DNA from: a virus
DNA: 45,727 nt
IMG/VR virus record: IMGVR_UViG_3300044998_001125
Span: 1 to 45,727 of that record
Direction: 5' to 3' (one strand)
Position numbers and translations under genes: made by a program. Shown here one piece after another: positions 13,717-21,731 of this stretch. Under the pieces are notes generated by a model. That model saw only the letters and a program-made list of their open reading frames with translations. It was not told where the DNA came from and did no database searches. Numbering within the stretch: position 1 is the first letter of the stretch; each line of letters starts with the position of its first letter.

Positions 13717-13917
13717 ATGGAAAAACCTTCTCTCGACGATCTTATCGGACTCACGCTAGAAGAAGCAGTGCATTATCTGATCCCTCGGGGTTGGTTATTG
13801 GTGGTGCATCGGTACGACGAAAACAAATACGAGAACCCGGCTCCTAAGGACCCGACGATCTCGCTTGACATTCAGGACGGCAAGGTCTATGACTTTGTCA
13901 TCTTGGAACCGGAATGA
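13717..13917 (+). CDS. Small inhibitor-like or PASTA-like domain protein
   Basis: The 66-residue product has a G-x-T-x-EEA helix opening followed by strands ending KVYDFVILEPE. This helix-plus-hairpin layout recalls PASTA or potato-inhibitor-like domains, but similarity is weak and no signal sequence is present. Confidence 0.45.
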   Translation: MEKPSLDDLIGLTLEEAVHYLIPRGWLLVVHRYDENKYENPAPKDPTISLDIQDGKVYDFVILEPE

Positions 13918-14029
13918 ATATGAGCTCCTCTCCTGGGGTGGTTGCGGCCTCCTCCTGCTTGGTCTGCGTCTCATCGGAGACAAGAAGGTGCTAGGCTTCT
14001 GGATAGCCTCGCTTGCTGAGCTCATGTGA
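13895..14029 (+). CDS. Possible small membrane protein (TTG start)
   Basis: A 44-residue frame from TTG 13895 contains a Leu/Gly-rich membrane segment and a second short hydrophobic stretch. AAGG lies 9 bases upstream. It overlaps the previous gene by 23 bases. Without a strong start it is tentative. Confidence 0.35.
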   Translation: MSSWNRNEYELLSWGGCGLLLLGLRLIGDKKVLGFWIASLAELM

Positions 14030-14044
14030 ATCGTGTGGGGTGTT

Positions 14045-14140
14045 ATGACGCATTCATATGCGACCGTCGCTATGAGCGTCGCCATCCTCTTGATGTACGC
14101 TCGAGCCGTCTGGAAGTGGAAGAAGGATGGAAATAGCTGA
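14045..14140 (+). CDS. Single-TM mini-protein
   Basis: The 31-residue ORF is one membrane segment followed by a basic KWKKDG tail, with GGGGTG before ATG. It overlaps the start of the HNH remnant by 14 bases. Confidence 0.4.
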   Translation: MTHSYATVAMSVAILLMYARAVWKWKKDGNS

Positions 14141-14584
14141 GGCGATCGAGAAATCAGGCTCAATGAGAGCCGCCGCGGCTCTCTTGGACATTCCGTTTTC
14201 TACCTTTAAAAGAAGAGCTTCCGCTCTTGGTCTTTATCGACCGAATCGAGGAGGAAAGGATCTTCCGGGCGAAAGAAAACGCACACAAGATGTTCTTGTT
14301 CTCAAAATCTCGAAAAGACGCACGGGTCGAATTCAGCTTAAACGAGCTTTGTTGGAGGTTGTCGAAGTTATGAATGTGAAAAATGCGGGCTAGGTCCGAT
14401 TTGGGACAATGAGGAATTAGTTTTTCATGTTGATCACAGAAATGGAATTCGTTTTGATGATCGACAAGAAAATCTTCGATTTCTGCGTCCCAATTGTCAC
14501 TCACAAACAGAAACATTCGGATTTAAGGGCCGAAAACATAGCGAAGAAACAAAACAGAAGCTTAGAAATTATTTGCCAACGTAG
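14127..14584 (+). pseudogene. HNH endonuclease, frameshifted
   Basis: The first frame (14127-14393) gives an N-terminal helix-turn-helix like that of 3877-4317 (STFKRRASALGLYR). Near 14355 the frame must change by one base, after which YECEKCG, FHVDHRNG, N-LRFLRPNCHSQT and a GRKHSEETKQKL motif follow to TAG 14582. The normal LCPNCH is LRPNCH, so a zinc cysteine is also lost. The end overlaps the tRNA at 14575. Confidence 0.75.
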
Positions 14585-14652
14585 ACCAACTGGTAGGAGT
14601 CGCCACTCTCAGAAAGTGAACAGTATGGGTTCGAATCCCTTCGTTGGCACCA
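14575..14652 (+). tRNA. tRNA with CAG anticodon on a class I body
   Basis: GCCAACG/CGTTGGC pairs perfectly, loop CTCAGAA gives CAG, discriminator A is followed by encoded CCA. The CAG anticodon means leucine, yet the variable loop is only 5 bases, whereas bacterial tRNA-Leu is class II. The T-stem has a U-U mismatch and the anticodon stem one C-A. Confidence 0.7.
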
Positions 14653-14678
14653 ACCTAAGAAGCGACACCTCCTCGACG

Positions 14679-14706
14679 TGTAAACGATCGTCGATTGGAT
14701 TAAAAT
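14679..14706 (+). promoter_or_regulatory. Phage promoter, TGTAAA / TAAAAT
   Basis: TGTAAAC at 14679 and TAAAAT at 14701 are 22 bases apart. ATG 14713 follows the -10 by 6 bases without a Shine-Dalgarno, so a leaderless mRNA is predicted. Confidence 0.6.
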
Positions 14707-14712
14707 AGTGGT

Positions 14713-15333
14713 ATGGACGCTCAAGAGATCACAACTCAGGCCGAGACTGTCGAAGCCCCTGTCGCCCTTAACAAGAAGGGCAAACCCATCAAAGTGGGTC
14801 ACAAAGACATCGACAAGCGCGTCATCGAAAAGGGAGATCTCTTCATTCTTGCTCGCGAAAAGAAGACGAAGCATCTCTTTCGGGTGTATGACAAAGAGCT
14901 TGCCGATAAAATCTACGAGACCCCCTTCGGTGGACGATATGGTTACTATCGTCATTGGTCTATTCGACAGACGGTGGGAAAGGACGGTCACATTCGTGTC
15001 CGCGTCTGGGTGGATGCTGCGGCTCGTGTGTATCAGCGCGGCCGCTTGGGACAACCCGGCAAGACGGTAACAGATCCTAAACGCATCGTCGGCAGTCCTG
15101 TCAAGCTGCGTCCGGGCTGCTTCGGCATCGTCCTAGGTCGACACGAACAGCGCCCATCGCAATGGCGTTGCATCATCGGCGGACGGCACTATAGCGTATC
15201 GAATACGACGATGAAAGTACTTAAGACGGAAGAGGAGTTCGTGCAAGCGACTCACGACGTCGAAAAGGATAATGCCAATATCACACCCGAGGAGTGGGTC
15301 CGTGTAATGCGGGACTCGGTCGAGATAAGATAA
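14713..15333 (+). CDS. Protein of unknown function (206 residues)
   Basis: After an acidic 20-residue N-terminus the protein is beta-rich with Gly/Arg turns and a conserved-looking RYGYYRHWSIRQ segment near residue 80. The C-terminal 35 residues are an acidic helix. It is probably transcribed from its own leaderless promoter. No family recognised. Confidence 0.65.
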   Translation: MDAQEITTQAETVEAPVALNKKGKPIKVGHKDIDKRVIEKGDLFILAREKKTKHLFRVYDKELADKIYETPFGGRYGYYRHWSIRQTVGKDGHIRVRVWVDAAARVYQRGRLGQPGKTVTDPKRIVGSPVKLRPGCFGIVLGRHEQRPSQWRCIIGGRHYSVSNTTMKVLKTEEEFVQATHDVEKDNANITPEEWVRVMRDSVEIR

Positions 15334-15341
15334 TCAAATAT

Positions 15342-15418
15342 GCCCCCGTAGCTCAGTGGATTAGAGCGCTCGTCTTCTAAACGAGGTGTCGCAGGTTCGA
15401 ATCCTGCCGGGGGTGCCA
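15342..15418 (+). tRNA. tRNA-Arg (UCU), CCA encoded
   Basis: GCCCCCG/CGGGGGT (terminal G-U), stem CTCGT/ACGAG, loop CTTCTAA (UCU), T-arm GCAGG/CCTGC. Discriminator G, as is common for Arg(UCU), then CCA. Confidence 0.9.
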
Positions 15419-15422
15419 AAGC

Positions 15423-15719
15423 GTGAAAAAGCCCACCCTGTCCATCGATCATCGAATCAATGCTCTTCTAGAGCACGGCATCGAGAATCCCAAGAAGTGG
15501 GCTGCTGTTCACGGCTACGAGCAACCGGTCATGATGCCGCTCGACGCCGAATGGCAGCGTTTGCGTCAGCATCATCTGGAAGAGACAGGATTCCTCTTTT
15601 CCATGCTCGGAGCCATGCGAACTCGTATGCTCGAACTGCAAAAAGAAAACGAAGAACTCAAGAAGCGACCGCAACCCGATCCGTATGACGACAAGTACTG
15701 CGGTTCCAAAATCCGGTGA
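15423..15719 (+). CDS. Small coiled-coil protein
   Basis: The GTG-started 98-residue product ends in a long charged helix (LQKENEELKKR), typical of coiled coils, after a helical N-terminus. It begins 4 bases after tRNA-Arg. Function unknown. Confidence 0.55.
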   Translation: MKKPTLSIDHRINALLEHGIENPKKWAAVHGYEQPVMMPLDAEWQRLRQHHLEETGFLFSMLGAMRTRMLELQKENEELKKRPQPDPYDDKYCGSKIR

Positions 15720-15725
15720 AAGCAG

Positions 15726-15947
15726 ATGCACGACGATCAGGATTCCAAGATCAAGCGCGCCGTCGAGACGGCCAAACTGGCCGGAGTCTCGGCGACGACG
15801 GCAGAGGATGGGCACGTTCTCATCTTCACTCGTCAGAAGCTCGAGGAGCTTCTCGAGGCCGCCAAGTCGACGGAATGCGGGATGGTCATCGTCGTCGTCA
15901 AGCGACCCGATTTCCAGGTTCCCACGCCGCGGCGCATCACCCATTGA
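15726..15947 (+). CDS. Small alpha/beta protein
   Basis: The 73-residue product has a helix, a strand (HVLIFTRQKLEELLEAA) and a hydrophobic strand VIVVVKRP. It overlaps nothing and follows the previous stop by 6 bases. Unknown. Confidence 0.55.
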   Translation: MHDDQDSKIKRAVETAKLAGVSATTAEDGHVLIFTRQKLEELLEAAKSTECGMVIVVVKRPDFQVPTPRRITH

Positions 15948-15954
15948 GGTCATC

Positions 15955-16167
15955 ATGAAGCCATTTCTCGTCGTCGCGGCGGGTATCTTCTTCAGTGCCT
16001 TCATTGGACTCATGGTCGAGCTGGGCAAAGAGAAGACGAACCCAGATACGGGTTGCGTTTCCTGGACCGACTTCACCCATTATGGCGACGGCGAGCTCGA
16101 GCCTAGTATGGATTGCAAGCTCCATCGTCTGGAGCGCGCTCCAGAGCGTCAATCCGAGATAACATGA
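15955..16167 (+). CDS. Exported or membrane-anchored small protein
   Basis: The 70-residue product has an N-terminal hydrophobic segment (residues 4-24) and a polar outside part with two cysteines. It overlaps the next gene by ATGA. Confidence 0.55.
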   Translation: MKPFLVVAAGIFFSAFIGLMVELGKEKTNPDTGCVSWTDFTHYGDGELEPSMDCKLHRLERAPERQSEIT

Positions 16168-16406
16168 AAAAGAAATTCATAGAATTGTTGCCGCACATCA
16201 TCTTCGCCTTGGTCACTATCAGCGCCGTCTGTCTGACGATCGCGCTAGTGGGAGAGTGCAAGATAGGGCAGCGATGGCATAAGACCAAAGCGTGCATCGA
16301 GTTCGATCTGCCTGACGAGGAACTCTCTTCGGAGGCACCGGTCGGCATGCAGTGCGAGACGATCCAAACGGGAGACAAGATGCACGTCACCTGCTGCACG
16401 CGATGA
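16164..16406 (+). CDS. Membrane-anchored Cys protein
   Basis: The 80-residue product has a basic start and one membrane segment (8-30), then an outside part with five cysteines ending CCTR, suggesting disulfides in the periplasm. It forms an ATGA-linked trio with its neighbours. Confidence 0.55.
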   Translation: MKKKFIELLPHIIFALVTISAVCLTIALVGECKIGQRWHKTKACIEFDLPDEELSSEAPVGMQCETIQTGDKMHVTCCTR

Positions 16407-16579
16407 GCGAGGAACCCAGAAGAAGGACTCCCAATACCCGACGGTCTCGGCCCAATCGACGCTATCACGATCGACGGGACCCAGAACAGCGGCGTCAGCC
16501 GCCCGAGGAAGCATGCGAACCATCTCAACCCGATCCCACTCTGCCTGGGGATCCTGGTTCGAAAGGACATACACAGTGA
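16403..16579 (+). CDS. Arg-rich disordered protein
   Basis: The 58-residue product is almost entirely Arg, Pro, Asp and Gln, consistent with a disordered nucleic-acid-binding peptide. It is coupled by ATGA to 16164-16406. Low complexity makes the call uncertain. Confidence 0.45.
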   Translation: MSEEPRRRTPNTRRSRPNRRYHDRRDPEQRRQPPEEACEPSQPDPTLPGDPGSKGHTQ

Positions 16580-16633
16580 GCTGCCCCAATTGCTCGAGTT
16601 TCGTCGGCGCTTAAGGACATCTGGCCCTGCTTC

Positions 16634-17008
16634 ATGAAGAAGCGCGCCAAACCTGTCTGCGTCAACTGCTACATCCAACGCAATGAAAAAGCCCATCCCG
16701 AAATCTACAGAGCCAAGCCCGCCAAAAGACCTGAGTCGGGAGCGATGCGCTTCGGCGACGATTGGACAGGCGTCTTCATTCGCGGAGACAACGCGACCTA
16801 CTACGCGCATCACATCAGGACCCTCTTCTCTCTGCTCGATGCTCCTCAGGAGAACGTCGACAACAAGGTCTTTGCCAAGGCGATGTTCAAGGGATTGCTA
16901 AGCGATTTCGAGAGCTGCATCCACGTCAAGGGCAACCCACCCGCCCAAGTGATGAAAGAATTCGGAGAGTGCGTCGATGAAAAAGAAGAGGGAAAACCCG
17001 AGGCCTGA
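16634..17008 (+). CDS. Helical protein with CVNC
   Basis: The 124-residue product starts basic with CVNC, then a mixed domain (FGDDWTGVFIRGDN) and helices to the end. It resembles small phage proteins with a short GDDW-x-G-x-FIRGD segment. Function unknown. It overlaps the next gene by 32 bases. Confidence 0.6.
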   Translation: MKKRAKPVCVNCYIQRNEKAHPEIYRAKPAKRPESGAMRFGDDWTGVFIRGDNATYYAHHIRTLFSLLDAPQENVDNKVFAKAMFKGLLSDFESCIHVKGNPPAQVMKEFGECVDEKEEGKPEA

Positions 17009-17288
17009 GCAGCCCGGTTCGGTGGCTGTCGTCACTCTGGGCAATCGTTGTTGGACCTTTTATCCGCAACATTTCTCTTGGAAGGGCTCCATTGGCTACA
17101 AGACGCGTGAGAAGGCCGTCGCCGGCGCTTTGGCCGCCGGCTTCAAGATTGTGAAGTGCGATGGCAAAGTCATTGCCAAGATCAAAAAAGAAGAACCCAA
17201 GGAAGCGACAGATGGCCAGCAAGAAGAAGTCATCGAAGAAGGCACCCAAGAAGCCGATCCTGGAACACCAGAACGATCCGGCGTATAA
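16977..17288 (+). CDS. Small basic protein of unknown function
   Basis: The 103-residue product has strands (VAVVTLGNRCWTFYP), a KTREKAVAGALAAGF helix and a long Lys/Glu-rich tail that overlaps the next gene by 77 bases; the tail may be the by-product of that overlap. Confidence 0.5.
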   Translation: MKKKRENPRPEQPGSVAVVTLGNRCWTFYPQHFSWKGSIGYKTREKAVAGALAAGFKIVKCDGKVIAKIKKEEPKEATDGQQEEVIEEGTQEADPGTPERSGV

Positions 17289-17580
17289 CTGGAGCGACGT
17301 CTGCAAGTGGGTCGAGCACAAGACCGGACGCAGCGTACGTGACTGGGCTGGTAAGTTTAGGACCAAGAAGTACGACGAGAGCGTCCCGTACCAGGACCTG
17401 TGGCATTGGATCTGCGATACGAACGAGATCCACAACGGTTGCTACTTCTATCTAAGCCTGGACGACGAGCAGATCGAGGATGACGATACTGAGCATCTCT
17501 TCATCCGCGAGATCTTTGCTGTTCTTCGGGAAGAGTTCCCCGAGGCGCAGGGGGAGATGTATTGCTACACCTGGTGGTGA
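17212..17580 (+). CDS. Protein of unknown function with Lys-rich start
   Basis: The 122-residue product begins with a Lys/Ser-rich 15 residues, followed by a Trp- and Tyr-rich globular domain (YNWSDVCKWVEHKTGR). AAGGA precedes ATG 17212; the longer frame from 17161 lies inside the previous gene. Confidence 0.6.
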   Translation: MASKKKSSKKAPKKPILEHQNDPAYNWSDVCKWVEHKTGRSVRDWAGKFRTKKYDESVPYQDLWHWICDTNEIHNGCYFYLSLDDEQIEDDDTEHLFIREIFAVLREEFPEAQGEMYCYTWW

Positions 17581-17592
17581 TAGGATAAGAGC

Positions 17593-17811
17593 ATGGCAAA
17601 GCTAGTTTTCGGCGTGTTTTTGGTCCTCATTCTGGGCTTCGTGGCGACGCTCATCACGTTCCTCTTCCTCTACATGGGATGGAACTGGGGCGTCGTGCCG
17701 GCCTTCGCATTTGCGAAGCCGCTGTCGCTCAGCCAGGTCTTCTGGCTCGACTTCGGTCTCGTCATACTGGGCAACGCCCTCAAGGGCACCTCCGTCACGA
17801 TGAAGGAGTGA
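17593..17811 (+). CDS. Two-TM small membrane protein
   Basis: The 72-residue product has two hydrophobic helices (about 4-28 and 48-65) with a short aromatic loop. It sits 3 bases upstream of the ligase gene. Unknown role. Confidence 0.6.
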   Translation: MAKLVFGVFLVLILGFVATLITFLFLYMGWNWGVVPAFAFAKPLSLSQVFWLDFGLVILGNALKGTSVTMKE

Positions 17812-17814
17812 GAG

Positions 17815-19149
17815 ATGGGAGCCAGCGTCATCGACATCCTGGAGCAGCTGGAAAGCACCTCGGGTCGCCTCGACAAGGAGGAGATCATGGACACGCATTC
17901 CGATAACGAGCTGCTCAAGCGCATCTTTGTCGCCGCCTGCGACCCGTACGTCGATTACGGCGTCCGCAAGTTCAAGCGGCCGGACACCATCGAGACCCAG
18001 TTGACGGACGATGACACCACGATGGGAGCTTTCGTCGATCGTCTGCTGCCCGATCTGGCGACTCGCACCCTGACGGGCAACGAGGCTAAAGCGACGGTGA
18101 CGGCGGCCTTCGGCCTGATGGACGAACGCCAGCAGAAATGGGCCGAGCGCGTCCTTCTGAAGAACCTCCGCTGCGGCGTTTCCGACTCGATCGTCGAGAA
18201 GACGTGGCCCGGTCTCATCAAGAAGTTCGCCGTGCAACTGGCTGAGACGGTCGAGTCCCGCTTCGAGGACGGCAAGCTCGTCCTGGACGAGGTCTCTTAT
18301 CCCGTCTACGTCGACCCCAAGCTCGATGGGCTGCGTCTCATCGCCATCAAGGTCAACGGAGAGACGACCCTCTACACGCGCAACGGTACGGTGCTGACGA
18401 CGCTGCCCAAGATCAAGGCGGCGTTGGACGCTCTCAAGGCGGATAACATCGTCTTCGACGGCGAGGGCATGGCTAAGGACTGGAACGAGTCGGCCTCCGT
18501 CATGATGGCTCGCAAGACGCACAAGGACGACAGCACGATGACGTATAACGTCTTCGACTGCATGCCTTACGCCGACTGGGCTTCCCAGAGCTGCCAGCTG
18601 ACGTACGATGCCCGTCGTAAGATGGCTGAAAAGATCCTGAGCGGGCAGCCCAAGGAGAGTCCGCTGCGCATGGTGCAATTCCTGATCGCCCACAACGACC
18701 AGGAGGTGCAAGATGCCTACGAGGAGTGGCTGGACGAGGGTTACGAGGGCGTCATGCTTAAGGACCTCAACGCCCTCTACAAGTTCAAGCGCTCCAAGGG
18801 AGTCCTGAAGCTCAAGCCTGTGACGACGCACGAAGGCATCATCGTCGATCACTACGAGGGCAACCTGGGCACCAAGCGCGAGGGCCTCTTCGGCGGTTTC
18901 GTCGTCCTGCTGCCCAATGGTGTCACCACGAGGGTCGGTGGAGGCTTTTCGGACAAGCTGAAGGCCGACATCCAGCTCGAAGGTCCCGATTCTTACCTGG
19001 GTCGCATCGCCGAATGCGAATGCCAGCCTCCGCTGACGGAGGACGGCCGCATGCGGTTTCCCGTTTTTTTGAGATTTAGAGACTCTTCAGATGTTGATCC
19101 GAAGTTGTTTGAAGGATTTGATCGCTATCAGAAGAGTTTTTCCATCTAA
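17815..19149 (+). CDS. ATP-dependent DNA ligase
   Basis: The 444-residue enzyme seals nicks using ATP. Motif I is VDPKLDGLR with nucleophile Lys169; motif III is FDGEG; motif IV EGVMLKD; motif V LKLKP. The C-terminal OB-fold part ends with RFPVFLRFRD. AAGGAG precedes ATG. The last 28 codons (from about 19067) switch abruptly to AT-rich usage and overlap the antisense GIY-YIG gene, so the ligase C-terminus appears rebuilt by the endonuclease insertion. It would act with the Nei and MBD4-like glycosylases in repair and with replication. Confidence 0.93.
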   Translation: MGASVIDILEQLESTSGRLDKEEIMDTHSDNELLKRIFVAACDPYVDYGVRKFKRPDTIETQLTDDDTTMGAFVDRLLPDLATRTLTGNEAKATVTAAFGLMDERQQKWAERVLLKNLRCGVSDSIVEKTWPGLIKKFAVQLAETVESRFEDGKLVLDEVSYPVYVDPKLDGLRLIAIKVNGETTLYTRNGTVLTTLPKIKAALDALKADNIVFDGEGMAKDWNESASVMMARKTHKDDSTMTYNVFDCMPYADWASQSCQLTYDARRKMAEKILSGQPKESPLRMVQFLIAHNDQEVQDAYEEWLDEGYEGVMLKDLNALYKFKRSKGVLKLKPVTTHEGIIVDHYEGNLGTKREGLFGGFVVLLPNGVTTRVGGGFSDKLKADIQLEGPDSYLGRIAECECQPPLTEDGRMRFPVFLRFRDSSDVDPKLFEGFDRYQKSFSI

Positions 19150-19681
19150 TTTCATTTCCCTTTTTCCAATTCGCTTTTCTTGCAGCGAGTTCTTTTTCTG
19201 TTAATTGCCTTTTGGGTCGTTTTCGTCCCTTCCAAAACGACCCAAATTTCGATCTAAATTCGATTTCTTTTTCAGTTGGATCTCGTTGAGAAATACTTGT
19301 TTTCCATTTCTCAATAGATTCTTTAGAGCGTAGTTGTCCCTTTTTTGATTCGCTTATTTTTCGTTTTGTTTCGTCTGAATGACCAAAACATGATTGTCCA
19401 CCCGAAGCAAGATTGAATCCCTTTTCTGGATTTTTAGAATCAAATTGATTAATCCAAAAGATTTCCCTTTCATCTACGATTAGATCGTCACATTCTTCGA
19501 GAATTTCAAAAAAGAAATTTTCTTCTCCGTATTTTCTAATTGCAGAATAAAGAGGACGATTTAATCCCGATTTGGCTCGATTTAGATGTGAAGATTTTCT
19601 TGATTTGATATTCTTAGTTTGTCCGATGTAGACCTTATTTGTTATCTGACATCGTATGATATAGATTAATCTCATTTCCAT
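19076..19681 (-). CDS. GIY-YIG homing endonuclease
   Basis: The start is ATG 19681 or 19675, giving MRLIYII and NKVYIGQT at the N-terminus; the longer upstream frame is antisense noise. GIY-YIG hallmarks follow (AIRKYGEENFFFEILEEC, DEREIFWI, GFNLASGGQ) with NUMOD3-type motifs (KRKISESKKGQLRS). The gene is on the opposite strand to its neighbours and its last 74 bases are antisense to the ligase 3' end. Confidence 0.88.
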   Translation of the reverse strand: MEMRLIYIIRCQITNKVYIGQTKNIKSRKSSHLNRAKSGLNRPLYSAIRKYGEENFFFEILEECDDLIVDEREIFWINQFDSKNPEKGFNLASGGQSCFGHSDETKRKISESKKGQLRSKESIEKWKTSISQRDPTEKEIEFRSKFGSFWKGRKRPKRQLTEKELAARKANWKKGNEIRWKNSSDSDQILQTTSDQHLKSL

Positions 19682-19720
19682 AATCTTAACTCGTTTTCGG
19701 GAATAGGAATACCTAAGCGC

Positions 19721-19921
19721 ATGTGGACGACGACGATTTCTTGGTTCCGAGTCGAGCAGACGAGGACCTGCGAATCCACGGGAAAGCCGCTGTATCGAGG
19801 CATTAGCATCTCTCGTCGTTGGGCTTGGGGACGTAACCTGACCCACGAGACGGGCCTGCCCCATCACGCTTTTTCCATCGGATTCCTCCACTTCTACTGG
19901 CGAACCTCCATTCCTAGCTGA
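19721..19921 (+). CDS. Small aromatic-rich protein
   Basis: The 66-residue product is Trp/Arg rich and probably beta. No Shine-Dalgarno; GAATAGGAATACC lies upstream. No family recognised. Confidence 0.5.
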   Translation: MWTTTISWFRVEQTRTCESTGKPLYRGISISRRWAWGRNLTHETGLPHHAFSIGFLHFYWRTSIPS

Positions 19922-19942
19922 GCGACGCCCATACTTAATGGT

Positions 19943-20452
19943 ATGGGCGCTTTTCTCCTGCTGATCATCATCTGGTTGCTCGGTATCCAATCCGAATCCC
20001 AGACATATTGGATAGCAGGAGATTCGGAAGCGGGGGCGACCCACGCGGCGCTTCGCAGCGCGTTGCCTCCTGGATCTCAGACGGTGCTGACATACGAAGT
20101 CTCATCCCGAATCGAAAAATGGGCGGGCGGCAAGATGGCCGCCTCGAAGCCCGCTCGCAAGGTCGATCGAGTCATCGTTTTTCTGGGCACCAACAATTAC
20201 TACGACTCTAAGCTACCTTCCGTCGAAGGCGTCCTACAGGTCGTCCGGTCGACAGGAGCCAAGTGCACCTGGGTCGGACCCCCAAAGGTGAACAATCGAC
20301 CCTGGAAGCTCAATAATGATCTGAGGTCGGCGGTCGAACCTCTCTGTACTTACGTCGATAGCCAGCAATTGGCGATCGAACTAAGGGACGGCATTCATCC
20401 GACCGACAAAGGGGCCCAGGAATGGGCTAGAAAGATCGTAGAGTCCCTATGA
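19943..20452 (+). CDS. Exported SGNH/GDSL hydrolase
   Basis: The 169-residue protein has a signal peptide or anchor (residues 3-15), the GDS block (AGDSEAG, Ser28), a GTNN block III and the DGIHP block V (Asp149, His152), so the catalytic Ser-Asp-His set is complete. Such esterases remove acyl groups from cell-wall or surface polysaccharides. Its stop overlaps the nucleotidyltransferase start (ATGA), suggesting a shared envelope-modification task. Substrate unknown. Confidence 0.8.
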   Translation: MGAFLLLIIIWLLGIQSESQTYWIAGDSEAGATHAALRSALPPGSQTVLTYEVSSRIEKWAGGKMAASKPARKVDRVIVFLGTNNYYDSKLPSVEGVLQVVRSTGAKCTWVGPPKVNNRPWKLNNDLRSAVEPLCTYVDSQQLAIELRDGIHPTDKGAQEWARKIVESL

Positions 20453-20958
20453 AGACGGCCCTCATCATGGACCCCAGAAATCTGGCGGCCATCGTCGAAG
20501 CTCACCGCAAAGAGTACGACGGACCCGTACCCATCGTCACCACGTCGGGCGGCTTCGATCCCTTGCACGTCGGACATGTGCGTTGCATTCGGGATTCAGC
20601 CAAACTCAAGGGCAAGAAAGGCCTGCTCATCGTCATCGTCAACGGCGACGGCTTCCTGATGAGAAAGAAGGGCTTCGTCTTCATGCCGCTCGCTGAGCGC
20701 ATGGAGCTCATCTCCCATCTCAAAGGCGTCGACTACGTCGTGCCTTGGGACGACGGCACGCAATTCGTGACGGGCGCCATCGAGATCATCAGGCCCAACA
20801 TCTTCGCTAAGGGCGGAGATCGATCGATGGCAGAAAACGTGCCCGAATATGGCAAATGCACCGAACTAGGGTGTACAGTTGTCTTCGGCATGGGCGGCTC
20901 ACACAAGGTGCAGTCCAGCTCAGACCTGATCGATAAGCTACGAGGAGAAAGCAAATGA
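20449..20958 (+). CDS. Cytidylyltransferase-type nucleotidyltransferase
   Basis: The 169-residue protein has GGFDPLHVGHV (HxGH at 40-43), a GGDRS segment and KVQSSSDLI (the ISSTxL equivalent), the three signatures of the cytidylyltransferase superfamily. The size and GGD segment are closest to the HldE/RfaE C-terminal domain (ADP-heptose synthesis), but glycerol-phosphate or pantetheine substrates cannot be ruled out. It is coupled to the SGNH hydrolase. Confidence 0.82.
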   Translation: MKTALIMDPRNLAAIVEAHRKEYDGPVPIVTTSGGFDPLHVGHVRCIRDSAKLKGKKGLLIVIVNGDGFLMRKKGFVFMPLAERMELISHLKGVDYVVPWDDGTQFVTGAIEIIRPNIFAKGGDRSMAENVPEYGKCTELGCTVVFGMGGSHKVQSSSDLIDKLRGESK

Positions 20959-21242
20959 GCCGAAGAAAAATGACGCTGAGCCTGTCCGTGAGCCTGCCGC
21001 AGTGGAACCCGACGCAGGGAGATTGGAGCGCTTCGCAGAAGCTAGCGACCAACCTCTCGTTGAAATCCGTGTGTTCGGAGATGGCCAACTCTCCGCCTGA
21101 GTTCATGGAAAGGGAAGCGGCGCGCCTGGGCAACGAAATCGAAGCCGAACTGCGCCAGCACTCTCAGGATCCCGATTTTTGGAAGAAGTTCGCGATGACG
21201 CTGCTGCAGCAGGTCAAGGGCTACGACGAAAGCAAGCGATGA
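20955..21242 (+). CDS. Helical protein of unknown function
   Basis: The 95-residue product has a beta-type first third and a helical rest. It is ATGA-linked to the nucleotidyltransferase and to the next gene. Confidence 0.55.
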   Translation: MSRRKMTLSLSVSLPQWNPTQGDWSASQKLATNLSLKSVCSEMANSPPEFMEREAARLGNEIEAELRQHSQDPDFWKKFAMTLLQQVKGYDESKR

Positions 21243-21562
21243 TCGATTACAGCCAGCGCGGCATCCTCGATAACCTCAAGCACCAGTGGAAGGTGGGAGA
21301 CCTGTGTCGCTGCGAGTACAACGGCGCTGGAGCCGGCATCATCTATCGAGTGATCGAGGTGACGGCCCACGATCCGAAGAATCCGCAGCTACGCATCAAG
21401 CCCGTCCTGGGCATCGTGGCCGAACACAAGGGCAAGCAGACGAGAGGTATCAGCGCCGGTTGGTGCCTGCCCGTCTTACCCAAGGACCTGTTCGGCTACC
21501 TCGACTGTTTGACGGAATTCATCCGCATGGAGGAAGAGAGGCGCAAGAATGAGTCAGTATAA
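21239..21562 (+). CDS. SH3-like small protein
   Basis: The 107-residue product reads KVGDLCRCEY, GAGIIYRVIEV, a strand pattern typical of small SH3-like barrels, followed by a helical tail. Function unknown. Confidence 0.5.
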   Translation: MIDYSQRGILDNLKHQWKVGDLCRCEYNGAGAGIIYRVIEVTAHDPKNPQLRIKPVLGIVAEHKGKQTRGISAGWCLPVLPKDLFGYLDCLTEFIRMEEERRKNESV

Positions 21563-21731
21563 GTGCAACTTGTGCGGCGCTAGCGCCTACTACGACGGGC
21601 GCTGCGGCGACGGTCCCATTCTGATGTGCGGCTGCGACAAGCAGAAAAAGTGGTATGTCGACGAAAAGACGGGTAAGGCTGTCATCGTCGATTCCCCGGC
21701 TCAACCTGTCAGGGAAGAAGAATGGAAGTAA
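21549..21731 (+). CDS. Zinc-finger mini-protein
   Basis: The 60-residue product has CNLCG at the N-terminus and C-x8-CGC later, fitting one zinc site. It is linked by overlap on both sides. Confidence 0.6.
   Translation: MSQYKCNLCGASAYYDGRCGDGPILMCGCDKQKKWYVDEKTGKAVIVDSPAQPVREEEWK

Noticed and set aside
17602-18852. 416-codon open frame antisense to the ligase
   Set aside because: It is the mirror of a well-conserved ligase with all motifs; its Leu/Val/Arg-rich composition is typical of the complement of GC-rich coding DNA.
19682-20044. N-terminal extension of the minus-strand GIY-YIG protein
   Set aside because: The extra 121 codons run antisense to two plus-strand genes and show no endonuclease features; the family starts at the MRLIYII segment.
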